Source: Paenarthrobacter nicotinovorans (lineage in GTDB: Bacteria > Actinomycetota > Actinomycetes > Actinomycetales > Micrococcaceae). From it: DNA of 64,000 nt. Under the pieces are notes generated by a model. The model made no database searches, had not been told where the DNA came from, and saw only the letters and a list, made by a program, of their open reading frames with translations. The DNA is taken from contig NZ_CP089293.1 of assembly GCF_021919345.1 (NCBI RefSeq), positions 2,728,001 through 2,792,000 of the forward strand. The letters are read 5' to 3'. Position numbers and translations under genes: made by a program. Positions 56,518 to 64,000 of this stretch are shown here, piece by piece; positions within the stretch are counted from its first letter, which is position 1; every line of letters begins with the position of its first letter.

Positions 56518-57548
56518 CCCTGGGCCAGTTGGTCCAGGCCATCGGCAACCTTTGTCAGCTTCGTCAGCACGTCCTTGGCCGCCGACGGCGTAAAGTCCGC
56601 CAGCCCCGTGGAAGGTGTGACCCGGAGACCGGCAAGGCCGGAGGCCTCCAGGCCGAGCTGGCGCCAAGGCTTCCAGATGCTCTCCACAACGTCGGAGGTC
56701 TTGGGTAGCAGGGCCCTGGGATCGCCGGTCGGCAACGCACCGGCCCATACCCGCTTCCCGCCCTCCACGGCACCGGCGAGCTGCTCCCATTGGCGTGTAG
56801 TCAGCGCCCTCAACGGCACCGCCACGCCGTCGGCACCCGCGGCGAGTATCCGATCAATGGGTGCTTCGATTTCCGGGACGGAAATGACGGTCTCGACGAC
56901 GCCCGCAGCTTTGAGTGCGTCGATCACCAACCGCCACGCGCCAGTGACTTCCTCGCCGTCGATGGATCTCAGCGTTCGGTAACCGCTCGCCGTCGGGATG
57001 GTCCCGGCCATGACTGAAGCGATCTCCGGTTCGTCCACCTGGACCACCAGGCGGGCGCCAGGTACGGCCGCGGAGAGTTTGCGGAGGTGTTCCGCTACGC
57101 CCGCCGCCAAAGAATCCGCAATGTCCCGCCTGGCGCCGTAGTCCAGCAGCGCGCGTTCGCCGTTGTGCAGGTGAAGGCTGGCGGCCAGGCTCAACGGGCC
57201 CATCAGCTGGATCTTGAGTTCAGTCGCTGAGACGTCCTCGGCACCGGCCACGTCGGCCAGAATGTTGATGTCCGTTGCCAGGGCCGAGCTCGCGCGCCGT
57301 TCATCCTTGCCGGGCCTGTCCACCAAACGCCATCCATGCGGCTGGACGTCGATGTCCAGGTCCACGAGCAGTGAACCCGTCCGGCCGACGGCATCGGACC
57401 CGACCCCGCGGGCCGGCAGTTCGGGCAGGAAAGGAAGATGCGGGTCCCCCAGCTCCCCGCGGATGATCCGGATGGCCTCGGCGGGATCGTTACCCGGCCA
57501 CGGCCCCAGGGCAGTCGCGCTTGCACGCAGGTCAGTCACAGAGGACAT
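56514..57548 (-). CDS. MetE C-terminal-like protein without zinc cysteines
   Basis: 344 residues related to the C-terminal barrel of cobalamin-independent methionine synthase (similar to Rv3015c by my recollection). Visible landmarks are LKIQLMGPLSLAASLHLHNG and VVQVDEPEIASV. The protein contains no cysteine at all, so it lacks the zinc ligands (HxC...C) required for homocysteine binding in true MetE. It may be a methyltransferase acting without that site, or a regulator. It starts ATG 57548, three bases after the chorismate mutase stop, so the two are co-transcribed. Confidence 0.7.
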   Translation of the reverse strand: MSSVTDLRASATALGPWPGNDPAEAIRIIRGELGDPHLPFLPELPARGVGSDAVGRTGSLLVDLDIDVQPHGWRLVDRPGKDERRASSALATDINILADVAGAEDVSATELKIQLMGPLSLAASLHLHNGERALLDYGARRDIADSLAAGVAEHLRKLSAAVPGARLVVQVDEPEIASVMAGTIPTASGYRTLRSIDGEEVTGAWRLVIDALKAAGVVETVISVPEIEAPIDRILAAGADGVAVPLRALTTRQWEQLAGAVEGGKRVWAGALPTGDPRALLPKTSDVVESIWKPWRQLGLEASGLAGLRVTPSTGLADFTPSAAKDVLTKLTKVADGLDQLAQG

Positions 57549-57551
57549 GGA

Positions 57552-57941
57552 TCAGGCCTGCTGGCTGGAAATCTGGTGATCCTCGGCGATGGCCTCGTGG
57601 TGGCGGATCACTTCGCTGATGATGAAGTTCAGGAATTTCTCGGCGAAGGCAGGATCAAGGTGGGCGTCCTCGGCAAGACGGCGGAGCCGGGCTATCTGGG
57701 CAGCTTCACGGCCCGGGTCCCCGGCCGGCAGCTTGTGGGTTGCCTTCAGCACTCCCACCTTCTGCGTCGCCTTGAACCGCTCCGCGAGCAGGAAGACCAA
57801 GGTTGCGTCGATGTTGTCGATGCTGGACCGGATGGACAGCAGTTCGTCCATGACGGAGCGGTCAACGTGGCCGGCCAGGGAGCTCGCGGCCGGGTTGAAG
57901 GAATCGTCGTCATGGGGAAGGGCATTGTTCTGCTCGGTCAT
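57552..57941 (-). CDS. Chorismate mutase (AroQ type)
   Basis: 129-residue helical chorismate mutase converting chorismate to prephenate, first step toward phenylalanine and tyrosine. The core SIDNIDATLVFLLAERFKAT and VGVLKATHKLPAGDPGREA fit AroQ, and LNFIISEVIRHHEAI closes the fold. It starts at ATG 57941; the frame is open 18 codons further upstream without support. It is the first gene of a two-gene transcript with the MetE-like gene. Confidence 0.85.
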   Translation of the reverse strand: MTEQNNALPHDDDSFNPAASSLAGHVDRSVMDELLSIRSSIDNIDATLVFLLAERFKATQKVGVLKATHKLPAGDPGREAAQIARLRRLAEDAHLDPAFAEKFLNFIISEVIRHHEAIAEDHQISSQQA

Positions 57942-58033
57942 GCATCCAAGTCTATGGTGCGGGACGCAGTGTTTTCCGCGTATGAAGCGGAGCACAATGG
58001 CACCATCACTGCAGTTTCGGCAAAGGAGCTTTC

Positions 58034-58690
58034 ATGGAAATCGCGGTTCTGGGCACGGGGATGGTGGGCCATGCATTGGCTGGCAAGCTGGTGGAGCTGG
58101 GCCATGAAGTCACTATGGGGTCGCGGGAATCAGGCAACCCCAAGGGCATGCAGTGGGCGGAACAGGCGGGAGCCCGGGGGCATGCGGGCTCGTTTGCGGA
58201 AGCGTGTTCCCGGTCCGGCCTGATCATCAATGCCACGCCGGGAACAGTCAGCCTGGCCATCCTTGCCGAGGCGGGTGCGGACAACCTCAACGGAAAGGTC
58301 CTCCTTGACGTGTCCAACCCGCTGGATGGCTCCAAAGGCTTTCCGCCCCCTCTGACGGTTTGCAACACGGACAGCATCGCCGAGACCATCCAACGGAGCT
58401 ACCCGAAGGCCCGTGTGGTCGAGTCGCTCAATACGGTCAGTGCACCGGTGATGGTGGATCCGGGCCGCCTTCCCGGGCCCCATGACATGTTCATTGCGGG
58501 CGACGACCTGGACGCCAAGTCCACCGTTTCTGCTTTGCTGCAGGAATTTGCGTGGGAACCCGGGCACATCCGGGACCTGGGTGGACTGGACGCGGCACGG
58601 GGCATGGAAATGTGGTTGCCGCTGTGGCTGCGGATCTTCATGCAGCAGCCGCAAGGGAAGATGTTCAACATCGCCATCGTCTCCGAGTAG
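58034..58690 (+). CDS. NADPH-dependent F420 reductase-like oxidoreductase
   Basis: 218-residue Rossmann-fold protein. The dinucleotide motif VLGTGMVGHALA is at the N-terminus, followed by TMGSRESGNPKG and VLLDVSNPLDGSKGFPP, which are shared with NADP-dependent F420 oxidoreductase and STEAP-type reductases. Whether it uses F420 is unknown. AAAGGAGC before ATG 58034 is an excellent ribosome-binding site. It is divergent from chorismate mutase and ends before a shared terminator. Confidence 0.82.
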   Translation: MEIAVLGTGMVGHALAGKLVELGHEVTMGSRESGNPKGMQWAEQAGARGHAGSFAEACSRSGLIINATPGTVSLAILAEAGADNLNGKVLLDVSNPLDGSKGFPPPLTVCNTDSIAETIQRSYPKARVVESLNTVSAPVMVDPGRLPGPHDMFIAGDDLDAKSTVSALLQEFAWEPGHIRDLGGLDAARGMEMWLPLWLRIFMQQPQGKMFNIAIVSE

Positions 58691-58709
58691 CTGCCCGGCC
58701 ATAGCCCGG

Positions 58710-58742
58710 AAAGGCGCGCCCCGCACCGCAGGACGCGCCTTT
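58710..58742. terminator. Bidirectional terminator
   Basis: AAAGGCGCG (58710-58718) pairs with CGCGCCTTT (58734-58742), with T-tracts on both sides, between the F420-reductase-like gene and the ABC ATPase gene. Confidence 0.8.
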
Positions 58743-58761
58743 CTGCACTCGGCTCCGGGAG

Positions 58762-60468
58762 TCAGCCGCCCAGCAGTGCCCGGTGCGCTTCCCGCCGTCG
58801 TGCTTGTTCTTCGGGGTCCGGCACCGGCAAGGAGGCGATCAGACGCTTGGTGTACTCATGCTGCGGTGAGCCCATCACGTGGTTTCCGATCCCCTGCTCC
58901 ACCAACTGTCCCTTGTAGAGGACGCCCACCCAGTGGGACAGCATGTCCACCACTGCGAGGTCGTGGCTGATGAAGAGGGCAGCAAATCCGAACTGTTCCT
59001 GGATGTCCTTGAACAGGTCCAGTACCTTGGCCTGCACCGACACATCCAGCGCGGACGTCGGTTCGTCGGCGATCAGCAGCCGGGGGTTCAGCGCCAGGGA
59101 TCGTGCCAGGGAGGCGCGCTGGCGTTGTCCGCCGGAGAGCTCGTGCGGGTACCGCTGCGCGTAAGACGCCGGCAACTGGACTGACTCGAGCAACTCGCCG
59201 ACCTTTTTCCGCGCCTCAGCCGCACCTGGCTTGGTGTGGATCATCAGCGGCTCGGCGACGCACTCACCGATGGTGAGGTGCGGGTTGAAAGACGCTGCAG
59301 GATCCTGGAATACAAAGCCGATCTCCTTGCGCAGCGGCCGGAAAGTCCGCTCCTTGAAGTCCAGCATTTCGTAACCCAGCACCTTCAGGCTGCCGCCCGT
59401 TGTCCGGTTCAGGCCGGCGATGGCCCGTCCGATGGTGGACTTGCCTGAACCCGACTCCCCTACCAGGCCAAAGACCTCGTTCTCCGAAACAGTGAAACTG
59501 ACATTGTCCACCGCTTTGAACCCATGCCTGCCGAAACGGCCCGGGTATTCAATGGTGAGGTTCTTTGCCTCCACCAGGACTTTTCCATCCTGGTGAAGCC
59601 TGCTGCGGGCTCCTTCGGAGGCCGAATGGCGGCCCAGGTGAGGCACTGCGGCGAGGAGTTTGCGGGTGTACTCCTGGCGGGGCTCGGCGAAGAGGACCTT
59701 CGAGGGTGCCTCCTCCACCACATCGCCCTGGTACATGACGACCACCCTGTCTGCCAGGTCGGCCACGACGCCCATGTTGTGGGTAATGAGCACAATGGAC
59801 GTCCCGTAGTTGTCCCGCAGATCCCGGAGCAGTTGAAGGATCTCGGCTTGTACGGTGACGTCGAGCGCGGTGGTGGGCTCATCAGCAACGATCAGCCCCG
59901 GATCCAAGGCGAGCGCGGCAGCGATGACCACGCGTTGCTTCTGTCCTCCGGAGAACTGGTGGGGGTAGTAGTTGACCCGGGTCTCGGGGTCGGGGATGCC
60001 CACTTTGCGCAGTGCCTCGGTGGCTCTCTGTTTCGCTTCCTTGGCGGAGATGCGCCTGCCGTCGGATGAATGTGCCCGGATGCCTTCGGCAATTTGCCAC
60101 CCGACGGTGAAGACCGGGTTCAAGGCGGTGGAAGGTTCCTGGAACACCATCGCCACGTCGCGGCCACGGATCTTGCGCAGCGCGGACTTGCTGACGCTGA
60201 TGACGTTGTTGCCGTTGATCAGAACTGCGCCCGAGCTGATGGCTGTTTCCGGAAGCAGGCCAAGAATGGTCTTGGCTGTCACGGTTTTTCCGGAACCGGA
60301 CTCCCCCACGATCGCGACTACTTCGCCGGGGTTCACCTCCAGGCTGACGTTCTTGACTGCGTGGACGTCTCCGCCGTCGGTGGCAAAGGTGACTTGCAGC
60401 CGGTCAATGGTCAGTACTGGCTGGCCTGTGGGTGCCTGGTCCGAAACCTGGCCAAGGTTGGTGGTCAT
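58762..60468 (-). CDS. Fused double ATPase of a peptide/nickel ABC importer (DppD-DppF type)
   Basis: 568-residue protein with two complete ABC domains. Module 1 has GESGSGKT, FSGGQKQR and LIVADEPTTALD; module 2 has GESGSGKST, LSGGQRQR and LLIADEPTSALD. Each carries the C-terminal oligopeptide-ATPase extension (EEAPSKVLFAEPRQEYTRKL; EQGIGNHVMGSPQHEYTKRL). The fusion is common in actinobacteria. The start is ATG 60468 behind AGGAAAA; the frame is open 63 codons upstream with no evidence. It overlaps the permease gene by four bases. Confidence 0.93.
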   Translation of the reverse strand: MTTNLGQVSDQAPTGQPVLTIDRLQVTFATDGGDVHAVKNVSLEVNPGEVVAIVGESGSGKTVTAKTILGLLPETAISSGAVLINGNNVISVSKSALRKIRGRDVAMVFQEPSTALNPVFTVGWQIAEGIRAHSSDGRRISAKEAKQRATEALRKVGIPDPETRVNYYPHQFSGGQKQRVVIAAALALDPGLIVADEPTTALDVTVQAEILQLLRDLRDNYGTSIVLITHNMGVVADLADRVVVMYQGDVVEEAPSKVLFAEPRQEYTRKLLAAVPHLGRHSASEGARSRLHQDGKVLVEAKNLTIEYPGRFGRHGFKAVDNVSFTVSENEVFGLVGESGSGKSTIGRAIAGLNRTTGGSLKVLGYEMLDFKERTFRPLRKEIGFVFQDPAASFNPHLTIGECVAEPLMIHTKPGAAEARKKVGELLESVQLPASYAQRYPHELSGGQRQRASLARSLALNPRLLIADEPTSALDVSVQAKVLDLFKDIQEQFGFAALFISHDLAVVDMLSHWVGVLYKGQLVEQGIGNHVMGSPQHEYTKRLIASLPVPDPEEQARRREAHRALLGG

Positions 60469-61481
60469 GGTTTTCCTGCCTCTGCCGGTGTGGACGGCGT
60501 TCTTGGTGCGGATGGCGTTCCTGGTGTGGAGGTGCCACCTCCGGCACGTTTGCGTCCCCGGATACGGGGGTCGTTGAGGTCGTTGATGCTCTCGCCCACG
60601 AGTGTGAGGCCCAGGACAGTGAGCACGATCGCGATGCCGGGGAAGACACCTGTCCACCAGATACCGGAGGAGGTGTCTGCCAGTGCCTTATTGAGGTCGA
60701 ATCCCCATTCCGCCGCGGAGGTGGGTTCGATGCCGAAGCCCAGGAAGCCCAGGCCCGCCAACGTGAGGATCGCTTCGGAGGCGTTGAGGGTGAACATGAG
60801 CGGCAGGGTCCGGGTGGCGTTCTTGAAAATGTGGCGCCCGATGATGCGCATGCTGGAGGCGCCAAGGACCTTGGCCGACTCAACGAACGGTTCGGCCTTG
60901 AGCCTGATGGTTTCGGCGCGGATCACCCGGAAGTACTGCGGAACGAACACCACAGTGATGGAGAACGCGCAAGAGAAGATACCGCCCCAGAAGCTGGACT
61001 GGCCACGGCTGATGACGATGGAAATGACGATTGCCAGAAGCAGGGTGGGGAAGGCATAGATGGCGTCGGCCACCACAACCAGTATCCGGTCCAGCCACCC
61101 GCCGAAGTACCCGCTAAGCAGTCCAAGGGCGACGCCGAGGAACAGTGACATGGCAACGGAGACAATAATGACCGTTACAGCGGTCTGCGATCCCCAAACG
61201 ACACGCGACAAGACGTCGTAGCCGCCAACAGTGGTTCCCAGCAGGTGCTTGCCGCCCGGCGCTTGCTGGGTGGGGAAGGAACCAGATGCATCGCTGAGCT
61301 GGGAGTAGCCGTATGGCGCCAGCAGCGGCGCGAAGATACTTGTGAGGATGAACAGCCCGCTGAGGACGACGCCCACAACGAGCATGCCGCGTTGGAGCCC
61401 GACGCTCTTTTTGAGATGTGAGATGACCGGGAGCCGGGAGAAAAGCGGCTGCCTGGGCGGGGTGAGTGTGGGGGTGCTCAT
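60465..61481 (-). CDS. Peptide ABC transporter permease (DppC type)
   Basis: 338 residues with six membrane segments and the DppC hallmark GSQTAVTVIIVSVAMSLFLG, plus the cytoplasmic EAA-type loop (VESAKVLGASSMRIIGRHIF). A Gly/Arg/Ser-rich cytoplasmic tail follows (RIRGRKRAGGGTSTPGTPSA). It starts at ATG 61481, two bases after the DppB stop. Confidence 0.92.
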   Translation of the reverse strand: MSTPTLTPPRQPLFSRLPVISHLKKSVGLQRGMLVVGVVLSGLFILTSIFAPLLAPYGYSQLSDASGSFPTQQAPGGKHLLGTTVGGYDVLSRVVWGSQTAVTVIIVSVAMSLFLGVALGLLSGYFGGWLDRILVVVADAIYAFPTLLLAIVISIVISRGQSSFWGGIFSCAFSITVVFVPQYFRVIRAETIRLKAEPFVESAKVLGASSMRIIGRHIFKNATRTLPLMFTLNASEAILTLAGLGFLGFGIEPTSAAEWGFDLNKALADTSSGIWWTGVFPGIAIVLTVLGLTLVGESINDLNDPRIRGRKRAGGGTSTPGTPSAPRTPSTPAEAGKP

Positions 61482-61483
61482 GG

Positions 61484-62575
61484 TCAGTACCTCACTCGGG
61501 GGTCGATGAGCGCGGCAATGATGTCCACGATGAAGTTGGTGACGGCCACGATGATGGCCAGCAGGACGACGATGCCCTGTACCGCGACGAAGTCACGGGC
61601 ATTCAAGTACTGGACGAGCTGGTATCCGAGGCCTTTCCATTCGAAGGTGGTCTCCGTCAGGATCGCACCGCCCAGCATGAGCGCTATTTGCAGGCCCATC
61701 ACGGTAATGATCGGGATGAGGGCCGGCTTGTAGGCATGCTTGGTCACGAGCCGGAACTCGCTGACACCCCGTGAGCGTCCTGCCTCGATGTAGTCCTTGC
61801 CCAGGGTCCCGATCACGTTGGTGCGGACCAGCCGCAGGAAGACGCCGGCGGTGAGCAAACCAAGGGCGATTGCGGGAAGGATGGCGTGGGAGACGACGTC
61901 GCCCAGTGCCGTGAAGTTGCCGCTGCGGATGGCATCAAGCCAGTAGATGCCCGACGGCGCCGCGAGACTGCTCATGGTCAGTTCAGTCCGCGTTGACGCA
62001 CGGCCGGCTACAGGGAGCCAACCGAGCCACACGGAGAAGGTCAGCTTAAGCAGCAGCCCTGAGAAGAACACCGGCGTTGCGTAGCAGAGGATTGCAAAGA
62101 ACCGCAGGAAGGCATCCGGGGTCTTGTCCCGGTGCTGGGCAGCGATGAGGCCGAAGGGGATACCGACGGCGAGCGCGACGATCAGCGCGTTGATGGAAAG
62201 CTCGAGCGTTGCTGCGCCAAAAGTGAAGAGTACCTCGACGACCGGACGCCGGTCCGTGATGGTGGTGCCGAAGTTGCCGGTGAGGAGCTGGCCCAGGTAC
62301 TCGAAGTACTGCACCAGGACCGGCCGGTCATAACCGGCGTCGTGGATCCGCTGGGCCAGGACATCGGGAGGAAGCCGGCCACCCTGTGCTGCCGTGATGG
62401 GGTCGCCGATGACCCTCATCAGGAAGAACACGAGGGTCACCAAAATGAAGACGGTGGGGATGATCAGGAAGAACCGGATCACGATGTACCTGCCGAGTCC
62501 ACCCCCGCCCTTGGACTTGCTCCTGGGAGCAACTACCCCGGGCTCAGCCTCGGGTACTTCTATAACTGTTGTCAT
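61484..62575 (-). CDS. Peptide ABC transporter permease (DppB type)
   Basis: 363 residues. The typical DppB start RYIVIRFFLIIPTVFILVTL follows a short N-terminal tail, and the EAA loop contains YIEAGRSRGVSEFRLVTKHA. The C-terminus ends IVDIIAALIDPRVRY, as in the family. It starts ATG 62575 (GGTAAC nearby), 124 bases after the SBP gene, with a hairpin between. Confidence 0.92.
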   Translation of the reverse strand: MTTVIEVPEAEPGVVAPRSKSKGGGGLGRYIVIRFFLIIPTVFILVTLVFFLMRVIGDPITAAQGGRLPPDVLAQRIHDAGYDRPVLVQYFEYLGQLLTGNFGTTITDRRPVVEVLFTFGAATLELSINALIVALAVGIPFGLIAAQHRDKTPDAFLRFFAILCYATPVFFSGLLLKLTFSVWLGWLPVAGRASTRTELTMSSLAAPSGIYWLDAIRSGNFTALGDVVSHAILPAIALGLLTAGVFLRLVRTNVIGTLGKDYIEAGRSRGVSEFRLVTKHAYKPALIPIITVMGLQIALMLGGAILTETTFEWKGLGYQLVQYLNARDFVAVQGIVVLLAIIVAVTNFIVDIIAALIDPRVRY

Positions 62576-62648
62576 TGTTACCTGTATTTCCTGCCCGTGG
62601 ATTGCGCGGGATTGGCTGATACGCGCCGGCCACGATGGTGGTCAGCAA

Positions 62649-62683
62649 GGGAGGCGGGACACTGGATCAGTGGCCCGCCTCCC
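62649..62683 (-). terminator. Hairpin between SBP gene and permease genes
   Basis: GGGAGGCGGG (62649-62658) and CCCGCCTCCC (62674-62683) pair perfectly, with an inner CACTG/CAGTG stem and a three-base loop. There is no U-tract, so partial termination or 3' end protection of the SBP mRNA is likely. Confidence 0.6.
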
Positions 62684-62699
62684 CCATCACAGAGCGTTG

Positions 62700-64000
62700 T
62701 TACTTGGACACGGTTCCGAGACGGAACTTGAAGGAAGGATCCAGCGTCTTGTCGACGCCGTTCACGCCGCTTCCGACAACAGCCACCTGGGCGCCTTGAA
62801 GCAGCGGCAGGGTGGAGATGTCCTTGGCCAGCGCGTTCTGGACATCCTTGATGTCCGCCTCACGCTTGGTCTTGTCGGCCTCGGTGAGCTGCTTGGCAAT
62901 GAGGTCGTTCACCGCGGGGTTGTTGTAGTGGTTCTTGAGGAATCCGCCGTCGGGGAAGAACGGGGTGAGGTAATTGTCGGCGTCGCTGAAGTCGGGGAAC
63001 CACCCGAACTGGAACAGCGGGTACTCGTCGGCACGGCTTGCCTTGCTGTAGGTGACCCATTCAGTGGACTGGAGATTCACCGTGAACAGTCCGGACTTCT
63101 CCAGCTGCTCCTTGATCATGGCGTACTCGTCACCGGATGATCCGCCGTAGTGGTCCGGGTTGTACTGCAGGTTCAATGCCACCTTGTCAGTGATTCCAGC
63201 ATCGGTAAGGACCTTCTTGGCCTTGTCCAGGCTGGGCTTGCCGGCATCGCCGTAGGCGTCCTTGAATGACTCGTTGGCGCCGAGGAATCCACTGGGGACG
63301 TTGGAGTACAGGGGCAGGTAGGTGCCCTTGTAGACCTGGTCGGCGATGGCCTGTCGGTCTACGAGGTTGGCCACGGCCTGGCGTACTGCCAAAGCCTTTG
63401 CGGGGTCTGCTCCGGTTGCCTTGGTTCCAAACGGCATGGTGTCAAAGTTGAAGGTGATGTAGCGGATCTCGCCACCCGGACCCGTCAGTACTTTGACCTT
63501 GGAGTCCTTGCGGAGATCGTCGATGTCCGTAGCGCTCAGGCTGCGGAAGGCGACGTCGATCGCTCCCTGCTGGATTTCCAGCTTCAGGTTGGTGGGGCTG
63601 GCGTAGTACTTGATGGTGGCTGCATCATTGGCCGGTTTCCCGAGGACGCCCTTGTAATCGGCAAAGGCTTTGAAGCTGACAAGTTCGTTCTTCTTGTAGC
63701 TGTCGATGGTGTACTGGCCGTAGAACGCGTTCGCCTTGATGATCTCGTCATCGGAGAGGATCTTGTCTGCCGGGAAGACCTCGTCATCGACGATCGGTGC
63801 GGCAGGGCTGCTGAGTATCTGGCTGAAAGTCTGATCGTTGGCGTTCTTGAGCTTGAAAACCACGGTGGTGGCATCGGGCGCGCTGACGCTGTCGATGTTC
63901 GTCAACAACGATGCCGGTCCGGCAGGATCATTGATGGCCACCTGGCGGTCGAAGGAGAACTTCACGTCCTTGGAGTCCAATGTGTGGCCGTTGGCCCACT
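62700..64000 (-). CDS. Extracellular solute-binding protein family 5 (C-terminal part)
   Basis: Partial gene cut by the right window edge; about 433 residues are visible. Segments WANGHTLDSKDVKFSFDRQV, VRQAVANLVDRQAIADQVY and LNLQYNPDHYGG are typical of family 5 (oligopeptide/dipeptide/nickel) binding proteins, and the protein ends SFKFRLGTVSK. The signal peptide and lipobox lie outside the window. It is expected to deliver peptide or a similar ligand to the permease pair and double ATPase downstream. Confidence 0.92.
   Translation of the reverse strand, partial: WANGHTLDSKDVKFSFDRQVAINDPAGPASLLTNIDSVSAPDATTVVFKLKNANDQTFSQILSSPAAPIVDDEVFPADKILSDDEIIKANAFYGQYTIDSYKKNELVSFKAFADYKGVLGKPANDAATIKYYASPTNLKLEIQQGAIDVAFRSLSATDIDDLRKDSKVKVLTGPGGEIRYITFNFDTMPFGTKATGADPAKALAVRQAVANLVDRQAIADQVYKGTYLPLYSNVPSGFLGANESFKDAYGDAGKPSLDKAKKVLTDAGITDKVALNLQYNPDHYGGSSGDEYAMIKEQLEKSGLFTVNLQSTEWVTYSKASRADEYPLFQFGWFPDFSDADNYLTPFFPDGGFLKNHYNNPAVNDLIAKQLTEADKTKREADIKDVQNALAKDISTLPLLQGAQVAVVGSGVNGVDKTLDPSFKFRLGTVSK

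Noticed and set aside
55054..56790. Minus-strand ORF of 578 codons opposite DUF58 and DUF4166
   Set aside because: Antisense shadow crossing two conserved genes, with a composition unlike a real protein.
60469..60657. 63-codon extension of the double ABC ATPase
   Set aside because: His/Arg-rich, overlaps the permease gene, and ATG 60468 has a proper ribosome-binding site.

Overview
The window is a contiguous GC-rich chromosomal segment from an actinobacterium, most likely a member of the Micrococcaceae (Arthrobacter/Paenarthrobacter type). Evidence: high-GC codon use with many GTG/TTG starts; the actinobacterial blocks mtrA-mtrB-lpqB-comF-hpf-secA, an Rv3235-like gene, and whiB1 next to pdtaS; an NAD-specific glutamate dehydrogenase of the roughly 180 kDa class; and FG-GAP-repeat lysozyme and lipoprotein families common in Arthrobacter. 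I saw no tRNA, rRNA, CRISPR array, insertion sequence or prophage. Gene density is high and no gap exceeds 300 bases.

Layout. (1) 1-1638, minus: 5' part of tadB and the cpaF/tadA pilus ATPase. (2) 1918-10976, plus: a secreted GH25 lysozyme with FG-GAP repeats, a neutral-ceramidase-like hydrolase, two paralogous lipoproteins and a large surface protein (propeller, Ig-like, chitobiase-type and FG-GAP repeats). (3) 11191-23203: a cell-envelope polysaccharide region. On the plus strand are a GT2 glycosyltransferase, a UPF0104 flippase-like protein and a YfhO-like membrane protein. On the minus strand are glf, a GlfT2-like galactofuranosyltransferase and the wzm/wzt exporter, then a separate wbpD-wbpE-wbpB-like operon for a diacetamido uronic acid. 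(4) 23392-28070: an FHA-FtsK (EccC-like) ATPase and a small membrane protein. (5) 28309-34989: whiB1, pdtaS and NAD-GDH. (6) 35047-39453: cpaE-like and cpaB-like pilus genes detached from cpaF, an excisionase-type HTH protein, a hypothetical, a LysM protein and an Rv3235-like gene. (7) 39584-49955, minus: secA, a YcaQ-type DNA glycosylase, hpf, comF, lpqB, mtrB, mtrA. (8) 50177-56517, plus: a tightly overlapping operon of a GDPD-like membrane protein, DUF4129, DUF4350, MoxR ATPase and DUF58, followed by DUF4166. (9) 56514-58690: a MetE-like protein lacking cysteine, chorismate mutase and an F420-reductase-like oxidoreductase. (10) 58762-64000, minus: a peptide/nickel-type ABC importer (SBP, two permeases, fused double ATPase), with the SBP gene cut by the window edge.

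How the genes work together: regions 3, 7 and 8 point to envelope building and its control. Glf supplies UDP-galactofuranose, the GlfT2-like enzyme polymerises it, and Wzm/Wzt would move the chain across the membrane. MtrAB-LpqB senses and controls envelope growth, and SecA and the pilus parts handle secretion. No single locus is clearly a new system. The least explained units are the lipoprotein pair coupled to the FG-GAP surface protein (6439-10976), the orphan FHA-FtsK ATPase, and a possible uORF/attenuator leader upstream of whiB1. Functions come from motif reading and synteny memory; no database search was run.
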